In this document: one piece after another, positions 17,726-26,558 of the stretch
Layout: the number at the start of each line of letters is the position of its first letter
How positions within the stretch are numbered: position 1 is the stretch's first letter
Assembly (NCBI GenBank): GCA_027310305.1
Contig: DAIDBD010000053.1
Location: 96,848 to 160,847 of the forward strand
DNA: 64,000 bases
Reading direction: 5' to 3'
From: Herminiimonas sp.
Lineage (GTDB): Bacteria; Pseudomonadota; Gammaproteobacteria; Burkholderiales; Burkholderiaceae_D
Translations under genes and position numbers: made by a program
The notes under the pieces: model-generated
Told to the model about the DNA's origin: nothing
What the model saw: the letters and a program-made list of their open reading frames with translations, nothing else
Database searches by the model: none

Positions 17726-18015
17726 GCATGGATATATACGTCTATTACCGGGTTCACAGCAGCCGTGCTAATGTGCTGCAAATGCAAGTGACGGCAATGC
17801 AGGCGCATTTGTCAAAACGATACGGTGTCGCCACCGCGCTCAAACGCCGGCCTGTAGAAAAAGATGAGCGGCATACCTGGATGGAAGTTTATCTTGCAGT
17901 GCCGGATGGTTTTGACGACGCGCTGAAACAGGCCGTCATCCAGCAAAATCTGGCAATATTGATCGATGGCGAACGCCATACCGAACACTTTCTGGACTTA
18001 TCCGCATGTGCTTAA
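17722..18015 (+). CDS. DUF4936-family small protein
   Basis: A 97-residue soluble protein of the DUF4936 family, which I recognise from its start (MDIYVYYRV), the central RPVEKDERHTWMEVYLAVP and the end HTEHFLDLSAC. Function unknown; the fold looks like a small alpha/beta barrel-type domain. The GTG start overlaps the ygfZ stop; an ATG two codons in is an equal alternative. The gene overlaps the next start by 10 bp, so ygfZ, this gene and the NRDE gene are probably one transcript. Confidence 0.85.
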   Translation: MSMDIYVYYRVHSSRANVLQMQVTAMQAHLSKRYGVATALKRRPVEKDERHTWMEVYLAVPDGFDDALKQAVIQQNLAILIDGERHTEHFLDLSACA

Positions 18016-18731
18016 TCGTCTTCGCCTGGCAAGTCATCCCCGGAATGCCCCTGATCGCCGCCGCCAATCGGGATGAATTTTACGATCGCCCCGCGACCCC
18101 GGCTGCCTGGTGGGACGATCATCCGCAGGTCTATGCCGGCCGCGATTTGCAAGGCGGCGGTACATGGCTTGGCGTAACGCGCGATGGGCGCTTCGCGGCA
18201 CTGACGAATATTCGCACGCCTTCTGAAAAACGACCTGACGCGCCGTCGCGCGGCGCATTGGTCGCCAACTACCTGACCGGACAAACGACAGCGCAACAGT
18301 ATGTCGACAAAATTGAAGCCGATGCCGGCAACTTCAACGGCTTCAATCTGCTGGTCGGCGACTCGAACCAATTGATCTGGTTTTCCAATGGCAAAAGCAG
18401 CGATGCCCGCAACGGCAAGCCTTTGGAACCGGGCATTTACGGCTTGTCCAATCACCTGCTCGATTCGCCCTGGCCCAAAGTGGTCAGGACCAAAGCCCAA
18501 TTCGCCAGCCTGTTGTGCCAGGGCGCTCCGGAAGATGCATTTTTTGAAATGTTGTGCGACACCACCCGCGCATCGGATTGCCGCTTGCCGAAGACGGGCG
18601 TCAGCGTGGAGTGGGAACGGCTGTTATCGTCGGTATGCATCGATTCCCCGGAATACGGCACGCGCGCATCTACCGTGGTGCGGTTGCATGCAAATAACGT
18701 CGCGGAGCTGAACGAACGGGCAATCAGGTAA
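18006..18731 (+). CDS. NRDE (TANGO2-like) family protein
   Basis: A 241-residue protein beginning MCLIVFAWQVIPGMPLIAAANRDEFYDRP, with the NRDE motif that names the family and a Cys at position 2 that would become the N-terminal nucleophile if the Met is removed, as in Ntn hydrolases. Other conserved stretches are GGTWLGVTRDGRFAALTNIR, SRGALVANYL and NGFNLLVG. Relatives of human TANGO2 have been linked to haem handling; the bacterial role is unclear. The start overlaps the DUF4936 gene. Confidence 0.9.
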   Translation: MCLIVFAWQVIPGMPLIAAANRDEFYDRPATPAAWWDDHPQVYAGRDLQGGGTWLGVTRDGRFAALTNIRTPSEKRPDAPSRGALVANYLTGQTTAQQYVDKIEADAGNFNGFNLLVGDSNQLIWFSNGKSSDARNGKPLEPGIYGLSNHLLDSPWPKVVRTKAQFASLLCQGAPEDAFFEMLCDTTRASDCRLPKTGVSVEWERLLSSVCIDSPEYGTRASTVVRLHANNVAELNERAIR

Positions 18732-18749
18732 TACGTTCGGAATGCGTTG

Positions 18750-19175
18750 TCAGCGCAATACATGCCGCATCTGGATGTGCGGTATGCCGGCTTCCATGAA
18801 TTCCTCGCCTTCACGCACAAATCCGTGGCGTCCATAGAATGGTTCCGCATGGATTTGCGCATTCAATAATACCGCTCTGTCTCCGCGCATTTTCGCCTGC
18901 TGCATCAGCGCTTCCAGGATCGCGCCGCCAATCCCGGCGCCGCGCATCGATTGTTTGACAGCCATGCGGCCGATATGACCATCGGGCAGCAGGCGGCCGG
19001 CGCCGATCACCCGCCCTTCATCGTCATGAACAACCGCATGCAGGCTGACGTCATCCATCTCATCCCATTCGAGTTCGATCGGAATATTTTGCTCGACGAT
19101 GAAGACTTCGTGGCGGATCGCCCGCGCATCGGCTTTTTGGGCGGCCCAATCGCCGAGGATGATATGAAATTTCAC
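18750..19175 (-). CDS. GNAT-family acetyltransferase
   Basis: A 141-residue GNAT protein related to the YjcF/ElaA group. It begins MKFHIILGDWAAQKADARAIRHEVFIVEQN and has the acetyl-CoA loop GRMAVKQSMRGAGIGGAILEAL, followed by LNAQIHAEPFYGRHGFVREGEEFMEAGIPHIQM. The substrate is unknown. Start: GTG, overlapping the stop of the upstream thioesterase gene (GTGA), so translation is likely coupled. Convergent with the NRDE gene (18 bp between stops). Confidence 0.87.
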   Translation of the reverse strand: MKFHIILGDWAAQKADARAIRHEVFIVEQNIPIELEWDEMDDVSLHAVVHDDEGRVIGAGRLLPDGHIGRMAVKQSMRGAGIGGAILEALMQQAKMRGDRAVLLNAQIHAEPFYGRHGFVREGEEFMEAGIPHIQMRHVLR

Positions 19176-19609
19176 TGGACCGCAGGCGGATATTTTTCAA
19201 ACCGCGTGATGGTTGCGCGCCAGTCGTCCGGCAGCGGAATGCCTTTGCGAGCGGCTGTGTCGGCATAGACATAGACCAGTTCGCCGGAAACCAGACGATC
19301 TTCTCCGCGATAAATCTCCAGCAAAAAACGGATGGACGAGCGGCCGAATCCGGCGCATCGCACGCCGATGTCGAGCATATCGTCGAACCTTGCCGGTCCC
19401 TGATACTCGATGGTGGCCTTGCGGGCAAACATTTCCTGCCCCGCGGCAGCCTGTTCCAGCACGCCAGGCAAGCCGGTTGCACGCCAGTATTCGGTAAAGG
19501 CGACATCGAAATAGGTCAGGTAATGTCCATTGAACACGATACCCTGCATATCGACTTCGGCCCAGCGTACCCGCAGCGAATGGGAAAAAGCGAATTCTTC
19601 ACGTGCCAT
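19172..19609 (-). CDS. acyl-CoA thioesterase, 4HBT/YbgC type
   Basis: A 145-residue hotdog-fold thioesterase. The active-site stretch is VRWAEVDMQGIVFNGHYLTYFDVAFTEYW, with the aspartate and GIVFNGHY pattern of the 4-hydroxybenzoyl-CoA thioesterase/YbgC family, then EYQGPARFDDMLDIGVR. Start: ATG giving MAREEFAFSHSLRVRW, in line with family length; the frame extends 45 codons upstream into the next gene without family sequence. It sits between the YkuD gene and the GNAT gene and overlaps the GNAT start by 4 nt. Confidence 0.88.
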   Translation of the reverse strand: MAREEFAFSHSLRVRWAEVDMQGIVFNGHYLTYFDVAFTEYWRATGLPGVLEQAAAGQEMFARKATIEYQGPARFDDMLDIGVRCAGFGRSSIRFLLEIYRGEDRLVSGELVYVYADTAARKGIPLPDDWRATITRFEKYPPAVQ

Positions 19610-19646
19610 GATGCTTTGCCTGTCGGTTGCGATGAGCCGGGCGCCA

Positions 19647-20900
19647 TCACCAGGCGGTTTCGGAAACGATCTTCCACTGCACGCCTTCCTTGGCCCAGTA
19701 CTGTCGTTTGCGGATGGTGTGCTTGCTCTTGCCGATCGTCGCATCTTGCGTAAAGGTGCTGACCATCAGATCATCCTGGCCCGGATAAAAAAACAGGCTG
19801 ACATCGCGCAATGCGATTGAAATTTTGTGCACGCCGGCCATCGATTGCCGCTGTTTTGTGAACCATGCGCGCAGGTTTTCTCCCTGTTCGGATTTGAAGC
19901 GCTCCGAATAGTTTTGCATCAATCGGACCGGATCCAGGCTCTCGACGTCCTGGCGCCATGCATTTACCAGACTGGTTGCGGTACTGCGATCAGCCTCCCA
20001 CCTGGCCTTGCTGACGAATTCGATATGGTCGCTGATCACGATCGGCGTCTTGCCGATATCCACCGAGGCAGACAGCTTATGCAGATCGGGATTGGTCAGA
20101 ACGACGCATCCATCCGACGATAGCGGCGGCCGGCTGAAACTGTCCGGCGGCGTGCCGTGCAGCCAGATGCCGGACCCGCTGCGGCCATGGAGCTTGTCCC
20201 ATTCATTTGGATAGCTGATCGGCAATGCGCCGGCACCGTAGAAATCGGGTAGCCGCGCGCCCGCCAGGCGTCCGGTAATGTAATAGACGCCCAAAGGCGT
20301 TTTCTGATCGCCTTCCTTGACCTTGTTGACGCCCAATTTTCCTTGACTGATGTAATAGTCAGCCACGAATTTCAGCTGTCCCCCGCGGTTCTGGTAGACA
20401 TACAAGCGCGATCGTTTGGCATCGACCAGCAACGCATATTTTTGATCTTGCCGCAGTTGCAGCACCGCACGCGGCACCAGATTCGGGTCCGGTCGTTCAC
20501 GCAACGACCGGACCCGAGCCATCGCCTCGTCCCGCAAATTCTTGAGTTTGTCCGGCGCCCCGGTCGCGCCCGCGCCGAATGCGGTAACGAGGCTGGTATG
20601 CATCAAAAGCAGATCGCCGCGAACCAGGTGGCCCAGCTGGAAATTCGGATACGCGTCCACCAGCGCATCGGCTTTCGATTGCGCCTTACGCAGATTGTTG
20701 GCAGCGAGTTCCTTGTACACCTCGATCAGCAGGATATCGGGATCGGGTCTGGCAGGCGTATTTGCGGCAAGCCGGTTTTTCGTCTGAGCAGTCGAGGATA
20801 TTGCCCAGGTGCTATCAATTGCCAGACACAACAATCCGGCAAGCAAGACACATTTGATGCAGCTTGCCGTTGGACGTTTTTGAAATCGCAGCCGGGACAT
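19647..20900 (-). CDS. exported L,D-transpeptidase (YkuD) with NTF2-like C-terminal domain
   Basis: A 417-residue protein with a signal peptide (CVLLAGLLCLAIDSTWA, cleavage near residue 33). A helical region follows, then a YkuD domain at ~155-295 starting YALLVDAKRSRLYVYQNR. The catalytic pair is H248 (SGSGIWLHGTP) and C265 in SSDGC; most YkuD enzymes have SHGC here, so D263 replaces the usual histidine. The last ~110 residues resemble an NTF2/SnoaL-like module (LVNAWRQDVESLDPVRLMQNYS), a layout known from ErfK/YbiS-like proteins of betaproteobacteria. Probably periplasmic, cross-linking peptidoglycan. Its ATG overlaps the upstream TPR gene stop (TAATG), indicating a two-gene unit. Confidence 0.87.
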   Translation of the reverse strand: MSRLRFQKRPTASCIKCVLLAGLLCLAIDSTWAISSTAQTKNRLAANTPARPDPDILLIEVYKELAANNLRKAQSKADALVDAYPNFQLGHLVRGDLLLMHTSLVTAFGAGATGAPDKLKNLRDEAMARVRSLRERPDPNLVPRAVLQLRQDQKYALLVDAKRSRLYVYQNRGGQLKFVADYYISQGKLGVNKVKEGDQKTPLGVYYITGRLAGARLPDFYGAGALPISYPNEWDKLHGRSGSGIWLHGTPPDSFSRPPLSSDGCVVLTNPDLHKLSASVDIGKTPIVISDHIEFVSKARWEADRSTATSLVNAWRQDVESLDPVRLMQNYSERFKSEQGENLRAWFTKQRQSMAGVHKISIALRDVSLFFYPGQDDLMVSTFTQDATIGKSKHTIRKRQYWAKEGVQWKIVSETAW

Positions 20901-22072
20901 TAGCTACCCGTACGCTCTTGCCTGATTTGCCACTTGCCGCCATTTTTGGTCAGTGACAGAGTCTTGCGGCTATTGGCCGTTAAACGGTCCGACACATAGA
21001 TCTGACGGAATTTTACTGTCGCAGTGTTGCCGTTGACCGTTACGTGCGGCGATTCGACTTTCACATTGATGCTGCCTTTTCCTGCAATGCGGGAATGCCG
21101 TTCTTCCGCCCATGCTTTGCGGCTCAGACCGCCTGGGGTTTCAAAGTCGCTGCCGTAATAGCCGAGATAAGCTTTCACATCGCGAGCGCTCCATGCCCTG
21201 GCCCAGTTGCTGACAACACTTAATACGGCATCGCGATCGGCATTGCCAGCGGGCGCTGGTTTCTGCGCCGCTTTGCGATCGGCCTTGGCCGGCTCCGCTT
21301 TCGCAGTCGTAATCGGGGCAGGCGATATTGCAGCGGGTTTCGCTTCAGCCGGCGCGGCAGGCATTGTTGCAGCCGCTTTCTGCTTTGCAGGCGCCGCCTG
21401 GGGCGGGGCCGGCTTCGAATTTGCGGAAGCGACCATTACCGGCGCAGGCGATGCCGGCTTGGCAGGTGTCGGTGCGGGCGGCGCAACAGCGACTTTCGGG
21501 CTGCTGCCGCCCGCCGTAACTGCAACCAGGCTGCGCACCAACGTCAACTTTGATTTCGCGCCGGAGTTGCCGGAGTCGAGTTGCAGCGCCTTGTCGTATG
21601 CCTGGCTTGCCAGCTTTGCATGAATGTCGCCCAGATTTTCGTAGGCTGTGGCATAGGTCGGATTGGTTCGAATCGCCTTGTCCAGCGCGTTGCGGGCTTT
21701 CTCGAACTGGCCGCCGGCGGCATACAGAACGGCCAGATTGTTGTACGGTTCCGGCAAATCCGGAAAATCTCCAGTCAGTTTGGTAAAGATTCCAATGGCT
21801 TCCGCCGGCTTGTTTTGCTCGGTCAGGATCACGCCTTTCAAAAACCGCATTTGCGCATCGCGCGGATGCTGTGCCAGGAAAGAATCGGTTTTCGCAAGCG
21901 CTTCGGCATACCGGCCGCCACGCAACAGCTTGGAGGCGTCGGTTATTTCATCAGCAACCGCAAGGTTGGCGAATAACGCGGCGAGTAGGCCGGACAGAAC
22001 GGCGGTTTTTCGGAGGAAATGGCGCAAGTCCAGCGCGGGGGCGGTGCATGGTTTGAAGGACATGTTTTTCAT
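20900..22072 (-). CDS. exported TPR protein with NTF2-like C-terminal domain
   Basis: A 390-residue protein with a long signal peptide (TAVLSGLLAALFANLAVA, cleavage before DEITDA). Residues ~45-180 are tetratricopeptide repeats (LRGGRYAEALAKTDSFLAQHP; LPEPYNNLAVLYAAGGQFEKARNAL; PTYATAYENLGDIHAKLA). A long Ala/Pro/Lys-rich linker (~195-275) follows, then an NTF2-like domain (VLSVVSNWARAWSARDVKAYLGYYGSDF). The same NTF2-like module ends the downstream YkuD protein, so the two may act together at the cell wall. The ATG was chosen one codon after an in-frame TTG. Confidence 0.87.
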   Translation of the reverse strand: MKNMSFKPCTAPALDLRHFLRKTAVLSGLLAALFANLAVADEITDASKLLRGGRYAEALAKTDSFLAQHPRDAQMRFLKGVILTEQNKPAEAIGIFTKLTGDFPDLPEPYNNLAVLYAAGGQFEKARNALDKAIRTNPTYATAYENLGDIHAKLASQAYDKALQLDSGNSGAKSKLTLVRSLVAVTAGGSSPKVAVAPPAPTPAKPASPAPVMVASANSKPAPPQAAPAKQKAAATMPAAPAEAKPAAISPAPITTAKAEPAKADRKAAQKPAPAGNADRDAVLSVVSNWARAWSARDVKAYLGYYGSDFETPGGLSRKAWAEERHSRIAGKGSINVKVESPHVTVNGNTATVKFRQIYVSDRLTANSRKTLSLTKNGGKWQIRQERTGS

Positions 22073-22211
22073 CAATATTATTATGCGGCAAAAAACATAT
22101 GTTACACCTTCTTATCCTGCGCCAAACACTGTCAGATTCGAATCCGTGTCGATTAAATTGATTGCCCTTGCCGAGTCGATAATCAAGCAAACCTGATCCA
22201 ATGCTTTTTCG

Positions 22212-23111
22212 TCAAGCGGAAGTCAGGAATTCGCGCAACAGCCGATTGATGCGTTCCGGCTGTTCGTGTATGACCCAATGCGTGCCTTCGGGTATCCGTT
22301 CGATCCTGAGGTCGTCGATCAATGCATCGAGCCCGTTCAGCAGGGTTTTCGGCAGCGCCATATCGCGTTCGCCCCAAATCACGCGCGTCGGCACCTTGAT
22401 GCGGAAGTCATCCGGATTCATTTGCAGTTTTAGCGGCCCCGGATGATCTTCGGTCGGCGGATGCAGCGGCGATGCACGATAGTAATTCACGCCGCCGGTC
22501 AATCCGCGCGACCAGCATGCGTGATACCGGGAACGCACCTCGCCGGCAAACCATGGGGCAGGCGGCTGGCCCATGCCATAAAACAAATTTTCCATCAGCG
22601 CGAAATCGTCTTTCGCAAGCGCCGCTTCGGCCCCTTCCGCCCGCAGCCAGTTCATGTACTCGCTCGACGCTTTCTGATTCGGATCGGTCGCCAGCGCCTT
22701 CATGAACAGATACGGATGCGGCGAATTGATGATGATCAGCTTATGCAGCAAATCCGGCATGGCGATCGCCAGATTCCAGGCGATCGCGCCGCCCCAGTCA
22801 TGCGCGACCAGTATGAATTTTTCATACCCCAGATGCGCAGCCAGCAGCCGCAAGTCATCGACGATGTGTCTGGCTTTGTAGGCAGACGGATCGGCTGGCA
22901 TGTCGGAGAGATTGAAGCCGCGCAGATCGGGCGCAACCGCAAAATGATCGCCGCCGAAGTCAGCCAGCTGCGCGTGCCATTCATACCAGAATTCCGGAAA
23001 TCCATGCACGAACAGAATCAGCGGACGCCCTTTTTCACCGGCGCTGGCGTAATGCAGCCGGGTGCCGTTCGGCAATGCCGCAAACTGATTTTCCTGGATC
23101 GAAGCTGTCAT
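22212..23111 (-). CDS. alpha/beta hydrolase, epoxide hydrolase-like
   Basis: A 299-residue alpha/beta hydrolase. The oxyanion-hole motif is HGFPEFWYEW, the nucleophile elbow VAHDWGG with D105, and the catalytic histidine is in EGTHWVIHEQPE. HGxP, an aspartate nucleophile and a cap-domain tyrosine (GVNYYRAS) point to epoxide hydrolase; haloalkane dehalogenase is the main alternative. GGAAGG-type Shine-Dalgarno sequence lies 9 bp upstream of the ATG. It is the last gene of a leftward string for acyl-CoA metabolism, about 60 bp downstream of the SDR gene. Confidence 0.88.
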   Translation of the reverse strand: MTASIQENQFAALPNGTRLHYASAGEKGRPLILFVHGFPEFWYEWHAQLADFGGDHFAVAPDLRGFNLSDMPADPSAYKARHIVDDLRLLAAHLGYEKFILVAHDWGGAIAWNLAIAMPDLLHKLIIINSPHPYLFMKALATDPNQKASSEYMNWLRAEGAEAALAKDDFALMENLFYGMGQPPAPWFAGEVRSRYHACWSRGLTGGVNYYRASPLHPPTEDHPGPLKLQMNPDDFRIKVPTRVIWGERDMALPKTLLNGLDALIDDLRIERIPEGTHWVIHEQPERINRLLREFLTSA

Positions 23112-23172
23112 TTTTTCAAACCTTCCGCATCATATTTACGGCCTTGCGCATCGTACGGCGAGGAATACCCGC

Positions 23173-24078
23173 TCAACCCGCTTTCAGTTTTGCCTGCAGC
23201 ATTTCGCGGATGTGCGGCGCCGCTTCATACGGATCGCCGGGATTGCGCTGCATGACGATGTCTTCCATCCGCTTCTGCACATTGCCCAGCGCGCCCGGAT
23301 GCGAGTAGATATAGAACTTGCCGTCGCGGATCGCATTGAACGTCGATTCGGCCACATCCGCCGCCGACACTTTGCCCGATGTCACGGCCTTGTCCGACAT
23401 CGCCTGCGCCGCCCGCTGGCTTGCGGTCGGCGCGCTATCGTCCTTGACGTCGGCAGGACGGTTGCGATGCGATTGGCTGATGCCGGTCGGCACGAAATAC
23501 GGACAGAGCACCGAAGCACCGATCGGCGCTTCGACCAGCTTCAAATCCTGGTACAGCGATTCCGACAACGACACCACCGCATGCTTGGATACGTTGTAGA
23601 CGCCCATCGTCGGCGCATTCAGCAAGCCGGCCATCGACGCGGTATTGACGATATGACCTTGGTAGCCCGGTTCCTTTTTCGCGCATTCCAGCATCAGCGG
23701 CGTGAAGATGCGCACACCGTGAATGACGCCCCACAGGTTGACGCCCAGCACCCATTCCCAGTCCGCTTGCGTGTTTTCCCATATCAGGCCGCCGGAACCG
23801 ACGCCGGCGTTGTTGAATACCAGATGCACTGCGCCGAATGCGGCCATCGCCGCATCGGCCAGCGCCTGCACTTCCGCCGCATGACGTACATCGCAGCGCA
23901 TCGCCAGCACTTGCGCACCTTGCGCTTCCAATTCGGATTTCGCCTTGTCGAGCGCATCCTGCTGCACATCGGCCAGCACCAGTTTCATGCCGAGTCGGGC
24001 GCCGATCGCGGCAAACTCGCGGCCGAAGCCGCTGGCGCCGCCGGTGATGACGGCGACTTTGTCCTTGAAATTTTCCAT
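23173..24078 (-). CDS. short-chain dehydrogenase/reductase
   Basis: A 301-residue classical SDR. The cofactor motif TGGASGFGREFAA lies near residue 14, with D61-type stretch MRCDVRHAAEV, then FNNAGVGSGG, and the active site is a serine in TASMAGLLN followed by YNVSK. The extended C terminus (~60 residues beyond the core) is typical of SDRs of the fatty-acid/steroid type. CAGGAG is 6 bp before the ATG. Substrate unknown; neighbours suggest a lipid or acyl-derived alcohol. Confidence 0.9.
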   Translation of the reverse strand: MENFKDKVAVITGGASGFGREFAAIGARLGMKLVLADVQQDALDKAKSELEAQGAQVLAMRCDVRHAAEVQALADAAMAAFGAVHLVFNNAGVGSGGLIWENTQADWEWVLGVNLWGVIHGVRIFTPLMLECAKKEPGYQGHIVNTASMAGLLNAPTMGVYNVSKHAVVSLSESLYQDLKLVEAPIGASVLCPYFVPTGISQSHRNRPADVKDDSAPTASQRAAQAMSDKAVTSGKVSAADVAESTFNAIRDGKFYIYSHPGALGNVQKRMEDIVMQRNPGDPYEAAPHIREMLQAKLKAG

Positions 24079-24105
24079 GCTGTCTCCTGATGGTGTAATA
24101 AATAT

Positions 24106-25035
24106 TCAGATTTTTTTGAGCTGAAAGCCAAGCCGCGGAAAATGCACGGCTACGGTGCCGGCGCGTTCATCGCTGCGCCGGATCGCAAATTCATTTTGCG
24201 TCGCCAACGTCAACTCACCTTCCACCGGATCGAGCGCATAGTCGGTCGGCATGATTGCCACCCGATCGCCCAATGCAACGCCGTGCGTATCGATGAAAGG
24301 GAAACCGTCCGTTGTTGCCGGCGTGCTGTCGTTTGCAACGGCAAGAGCTTGTTCGGCGCTCATCTTGTCGAACTGGTGATGCCCGATTGCCTCCATCCGG
24401 CCGAGCCACGCCGACAGTTTCGGCGCGGCGTCGAGTATGCCGGCGACCGCCTTTGCATTGTGCACATACCAAAGCGGGTGATAAACGGAAAAGTCTGCAA
24501 TGGTTGGCTGCCGGCCCAGCAGGAATGGCTTGCCATCGGCCAGCATGTCTTCCAGACGGCGCAGATATTCAGCCAGATTGCCGGTTGCTTCAGCGACGGC
24601 CATGCGCGGCGCGCCGGCGCGCATGGCCGCACGGTCGGCGCCGAATGCCTTGATCTGCTCCGGCGTCAAATGGGCAAACATGTCCTGGATGCCGGCCGGC
24701 TGAAAGGCATACGCAATGGCGGTCCAGAACAGCGTCGTATCCGCCCATTGCGACAATGTTCCGGCCATCCCCGCAAACGGCGCCGGATACAGCGACGGTG
24801 CCGGCGCAATCCGTTCCAGCACATCGGCGATCAGCGCCGTGTCGCAATAAATGTCGGCGCCGATCTGCATCACCGGCGTGCGGCGGTAGCCGCCGGTCAG
24901 CGCAATCATATCCGGCTTGGGCATGATGACCGGGATCATCACGGATTTCCATGCCAGTTTTTTGAAACCGAGAATTGCACGCACCTTTTCAGCGAAAGGT
25001 GAAGTCGGGTAATGATGCAGAATGATGTCTGACAC
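24106..25035 (-). CDS. glutathione S-transferase family protein
   Basis: A 309-residue protein with a GST-type thioredoxin domain (IILHHYPTSPFAEKVRAILGFKKLAWKSV, then GGYRRTPVMQIGADIYCDTALIADVL) and a helical second domain (GKPFLLGRQPTIADFSVYHPLWY). A ~90-residue extension at the end (TDGFPFIDTHGVALGDRVAIMPTDY...) goes beyond ordinary GSTs and looks like a beta-rich add-on. Start: GTG with TGGAG 7 bp upstream; GTG SAD makes MSDIILHH. It may be a lipid-pathway detoxification or isomerase protein; catalytic role not readable. Confidence 0.87.
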   Translation of the reverse strand: MSDIILHHYPTSPFAEKVRAILGFKKLAWKSVMIPVIMPKPDMIALTGGYRRTPVMQIGADIYCDTALIADVLERIAPAPSLYPAPFAGMAGTLSQWADTTLFWTAIAYAFQPAGIQDMFAHLTPEQIKAFGADRAAMRAGAPRMAVAEATGNLAEYLRRLEDMLADGKPFLLGRQPTIADFSVYHPLWYVHNAKAVAGILDAAPKLSAWLGRMEAIGHHQFDKMSAEQALAVANDSTPATTDGFPFIDTHGVALGDRVAIMPTDYALDPVEGELTLATQNEFAIRRSDERAGTVAVHFPRLGFQLKKI

Positions 25036-25072
25036 AAAAACTCCAGATTAGGGAACGTTATTCGTCGAAGCG

Positions 25073-26068
25073 TTACACCAGTTTCACCAGTTGCTTGCCG
25101 AAATTTTTGCCTTTCAGCAAACCGATGAATGCTTCGGGTGCCGATTGCAGACCTTGCGCCACCGATTCGCGGAATTTCAGCTTGCCGGTCGCGACCAGCG
25201 TGCCCAGTTCCTTCAAGCCTTGCGGCCACAAATCGATATGTTCGGACACGATGAAGCCGCGCATCGTCAGCCGCATCGTCAGAAATGCGCGTACGTTATT
25301 GAGTGCCATCGGTTCGCCGTCGTAACCTGAAATCAGGCCGCACAAGGCAATGCGGCCGAACGGATTCATGCGCCCCAGGCATTCGTCGAAAATCTTGCCG
25401 CCGACGTTTTCAAATACGGCGTCGATACCGTTCGGTGTCGCCGCCTTCAGATCCGCGGCCAGGTTGCCTGCCTTATAATCGATGCAGGCATCGAAGCCCA
25501 GTTCATTGACGACATAAGCGCACTTTTCCGCACCGCCGGCAATCCCGACCGCCCGGCAACCGCGCTGTTTCGCCAGTTGGCCGACCACGCTGCCGACCGC
25601 GCCGCTGGCGGCCGACACCACGATGGTTTCTCCTTCTTTCGGTTGCATGATCTGCGTCAGGCCGTACCACGCGGTCATGCCCGGCATGCCGACTGAACCG
25701 AGATATGCCGACAGCGGAATATGCGTGGTATCGACCTTGCGCAGCAGCATGCCGTCCGACACACCCATTTCGGCCCAGCCGAACATGCCGACGACCTTGT
25801 CGCCGACTGCAAATTTCGGGTTTTTCGATTCGACGATTTCGCCGACCGTGCCGCCGATCATCACTTCGCCGATTGCTTGCGGCGCTGCATAGCTTTTCAC
25901 ATCTTCCATCCGCATGCGCATGTATGGATCAAGCGAAAGATAATGATTGCGCACCAGTACTTCGCCGTCTTTCAGGGCCGGAACCGGCACGCTTTCCATT
26001 CTGAAGTTGGCGGGCACGACTTCGCCCTGCGGACGCGATGCGAGTACAAGTTGCTGATAAGTGGTCAT
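25073..26068 (-). CDS. NADP-dependent medium-chain oxidoreductase (enone reductase type)
   Basis: A 331-residue zinc-free MDR enzyme of the leukotriene B4 dehydrogenase/curcumin reductase group, which reduces alpha,beta-unsaturated ketones with NADPH. Stretches seen are LSLDPYMRMRMEDVKSYA near residue 50, VSAASGAVGSVVGQLAKQRGCRAVGIAGG for the dinucleotide, and GGKIFDECLGRMNPFGRIALCGLISGY. No structural zinc cysteines are present. It follows a PaaI-type thioesterase gene by 30 bp on the same strand. Confidence 0.92.
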   Translation of the reverse strand: MTTYQQLVLASRPQGEVVPANFRMESVPVPALKDGEVLVRNHYLSLDPYMRMRMEDVKSYAAPQAIGEVMIGGTVGEIVESKNPKFAVGDKVVGMFGWAEMGVSDGMLLRKVDTTHIPLSAYLGSVGMPGMTAWYGLTQIMQPKEGETIVVSAASGAVGSVVGQLAKQRGCRAVGIAGGAEKCAYVVNELGFDACIDYKAGNLAADLKAATPNGIDAVFENVGGKIFDECLGRMNPFGRIALCGLISGYDGEPMALNNVRAFLTMRLTMRGFIVSEHIDLWPQGLKELGTLVATGKLKFRESVAQGLQSAPEAFIGLLKGKNFGKQLVKLV

Positions 26069-26098
26069 AAGGATTCCGTTCTGGAGGGTAGAAGTTCG

Positions 26099-26548
26099 TC
26101 AAGGTCGATCGTGTTCGGGGTGTTCCATTTTTTTGGCAACGTCCAGCCGCTTCAGATACTTGAAGGTGCCCATTGCCTTGGCGACCAGTTTGTCGCCATC
26201 CCACAGTTCGCCGTCGCAAAAGCACATGGTTGTCGAACGATGAACAGCTTTTCCCTTGGCGATAATCCGGGCGCCCGGTTTGCCGGCGGGTTGCATGAAG
26301 CTGGTTTTCATTTCGACCGTGACGCCGCCGCGCGCATCCGGATCGAGCGAGCGTCCGGCCATCGACATCACCACATCCAGCAGCGTCATCGTGACGCCGC
26401 CGTGCGTGACATGCCAGCTATTCATGTGGCGGGGAAGCAGATTGAGCGCAACCGCCGCCTCGCCGTTCGCCATGCCGAGAAACTCCACGCCCATGTCATG
26501 CAGGAATGGAATCTCGCTCGGAAAGGGTTGCGGTTCGGACGTTTCCAT
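26099..26548 (-). CDS. PaaI-type hotdog thioesterase
   Basis: A 149-residue hotdog protein. The diagnostic stretch is NSWHVTHGGVTMTLLDVVMSMAG, where the HGG and downstream Asp fit the PaaI family, followed by GGVTVEMKTSFMQPAGKPG. It most likely hydrolyses acyl-CoA esters. The start is ambiguous: this ATG (METSEPQPF) or one two codons upstream, both immediately after the SDR gene's stop. The C terminus (KRLDVAKKMEHPEHDRP) is charged. Confidence 0.87.
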   Translation of the reverse strand: METSEPQPFPSEIPFLHDMGVEFLGMANGEAAVALNLLPRHMNSWHVTHGGVTMTLLDVVMSMAGRSLDPDARGGVTVEMKTSFMQPAGKPGARIIAKGKAVHRSTTMCFCDGELWDGDKLVAKAMGTFKYLKRLDVAKKMEHPEHDRP

Positions 26549-26558
26549 TACCATCACA

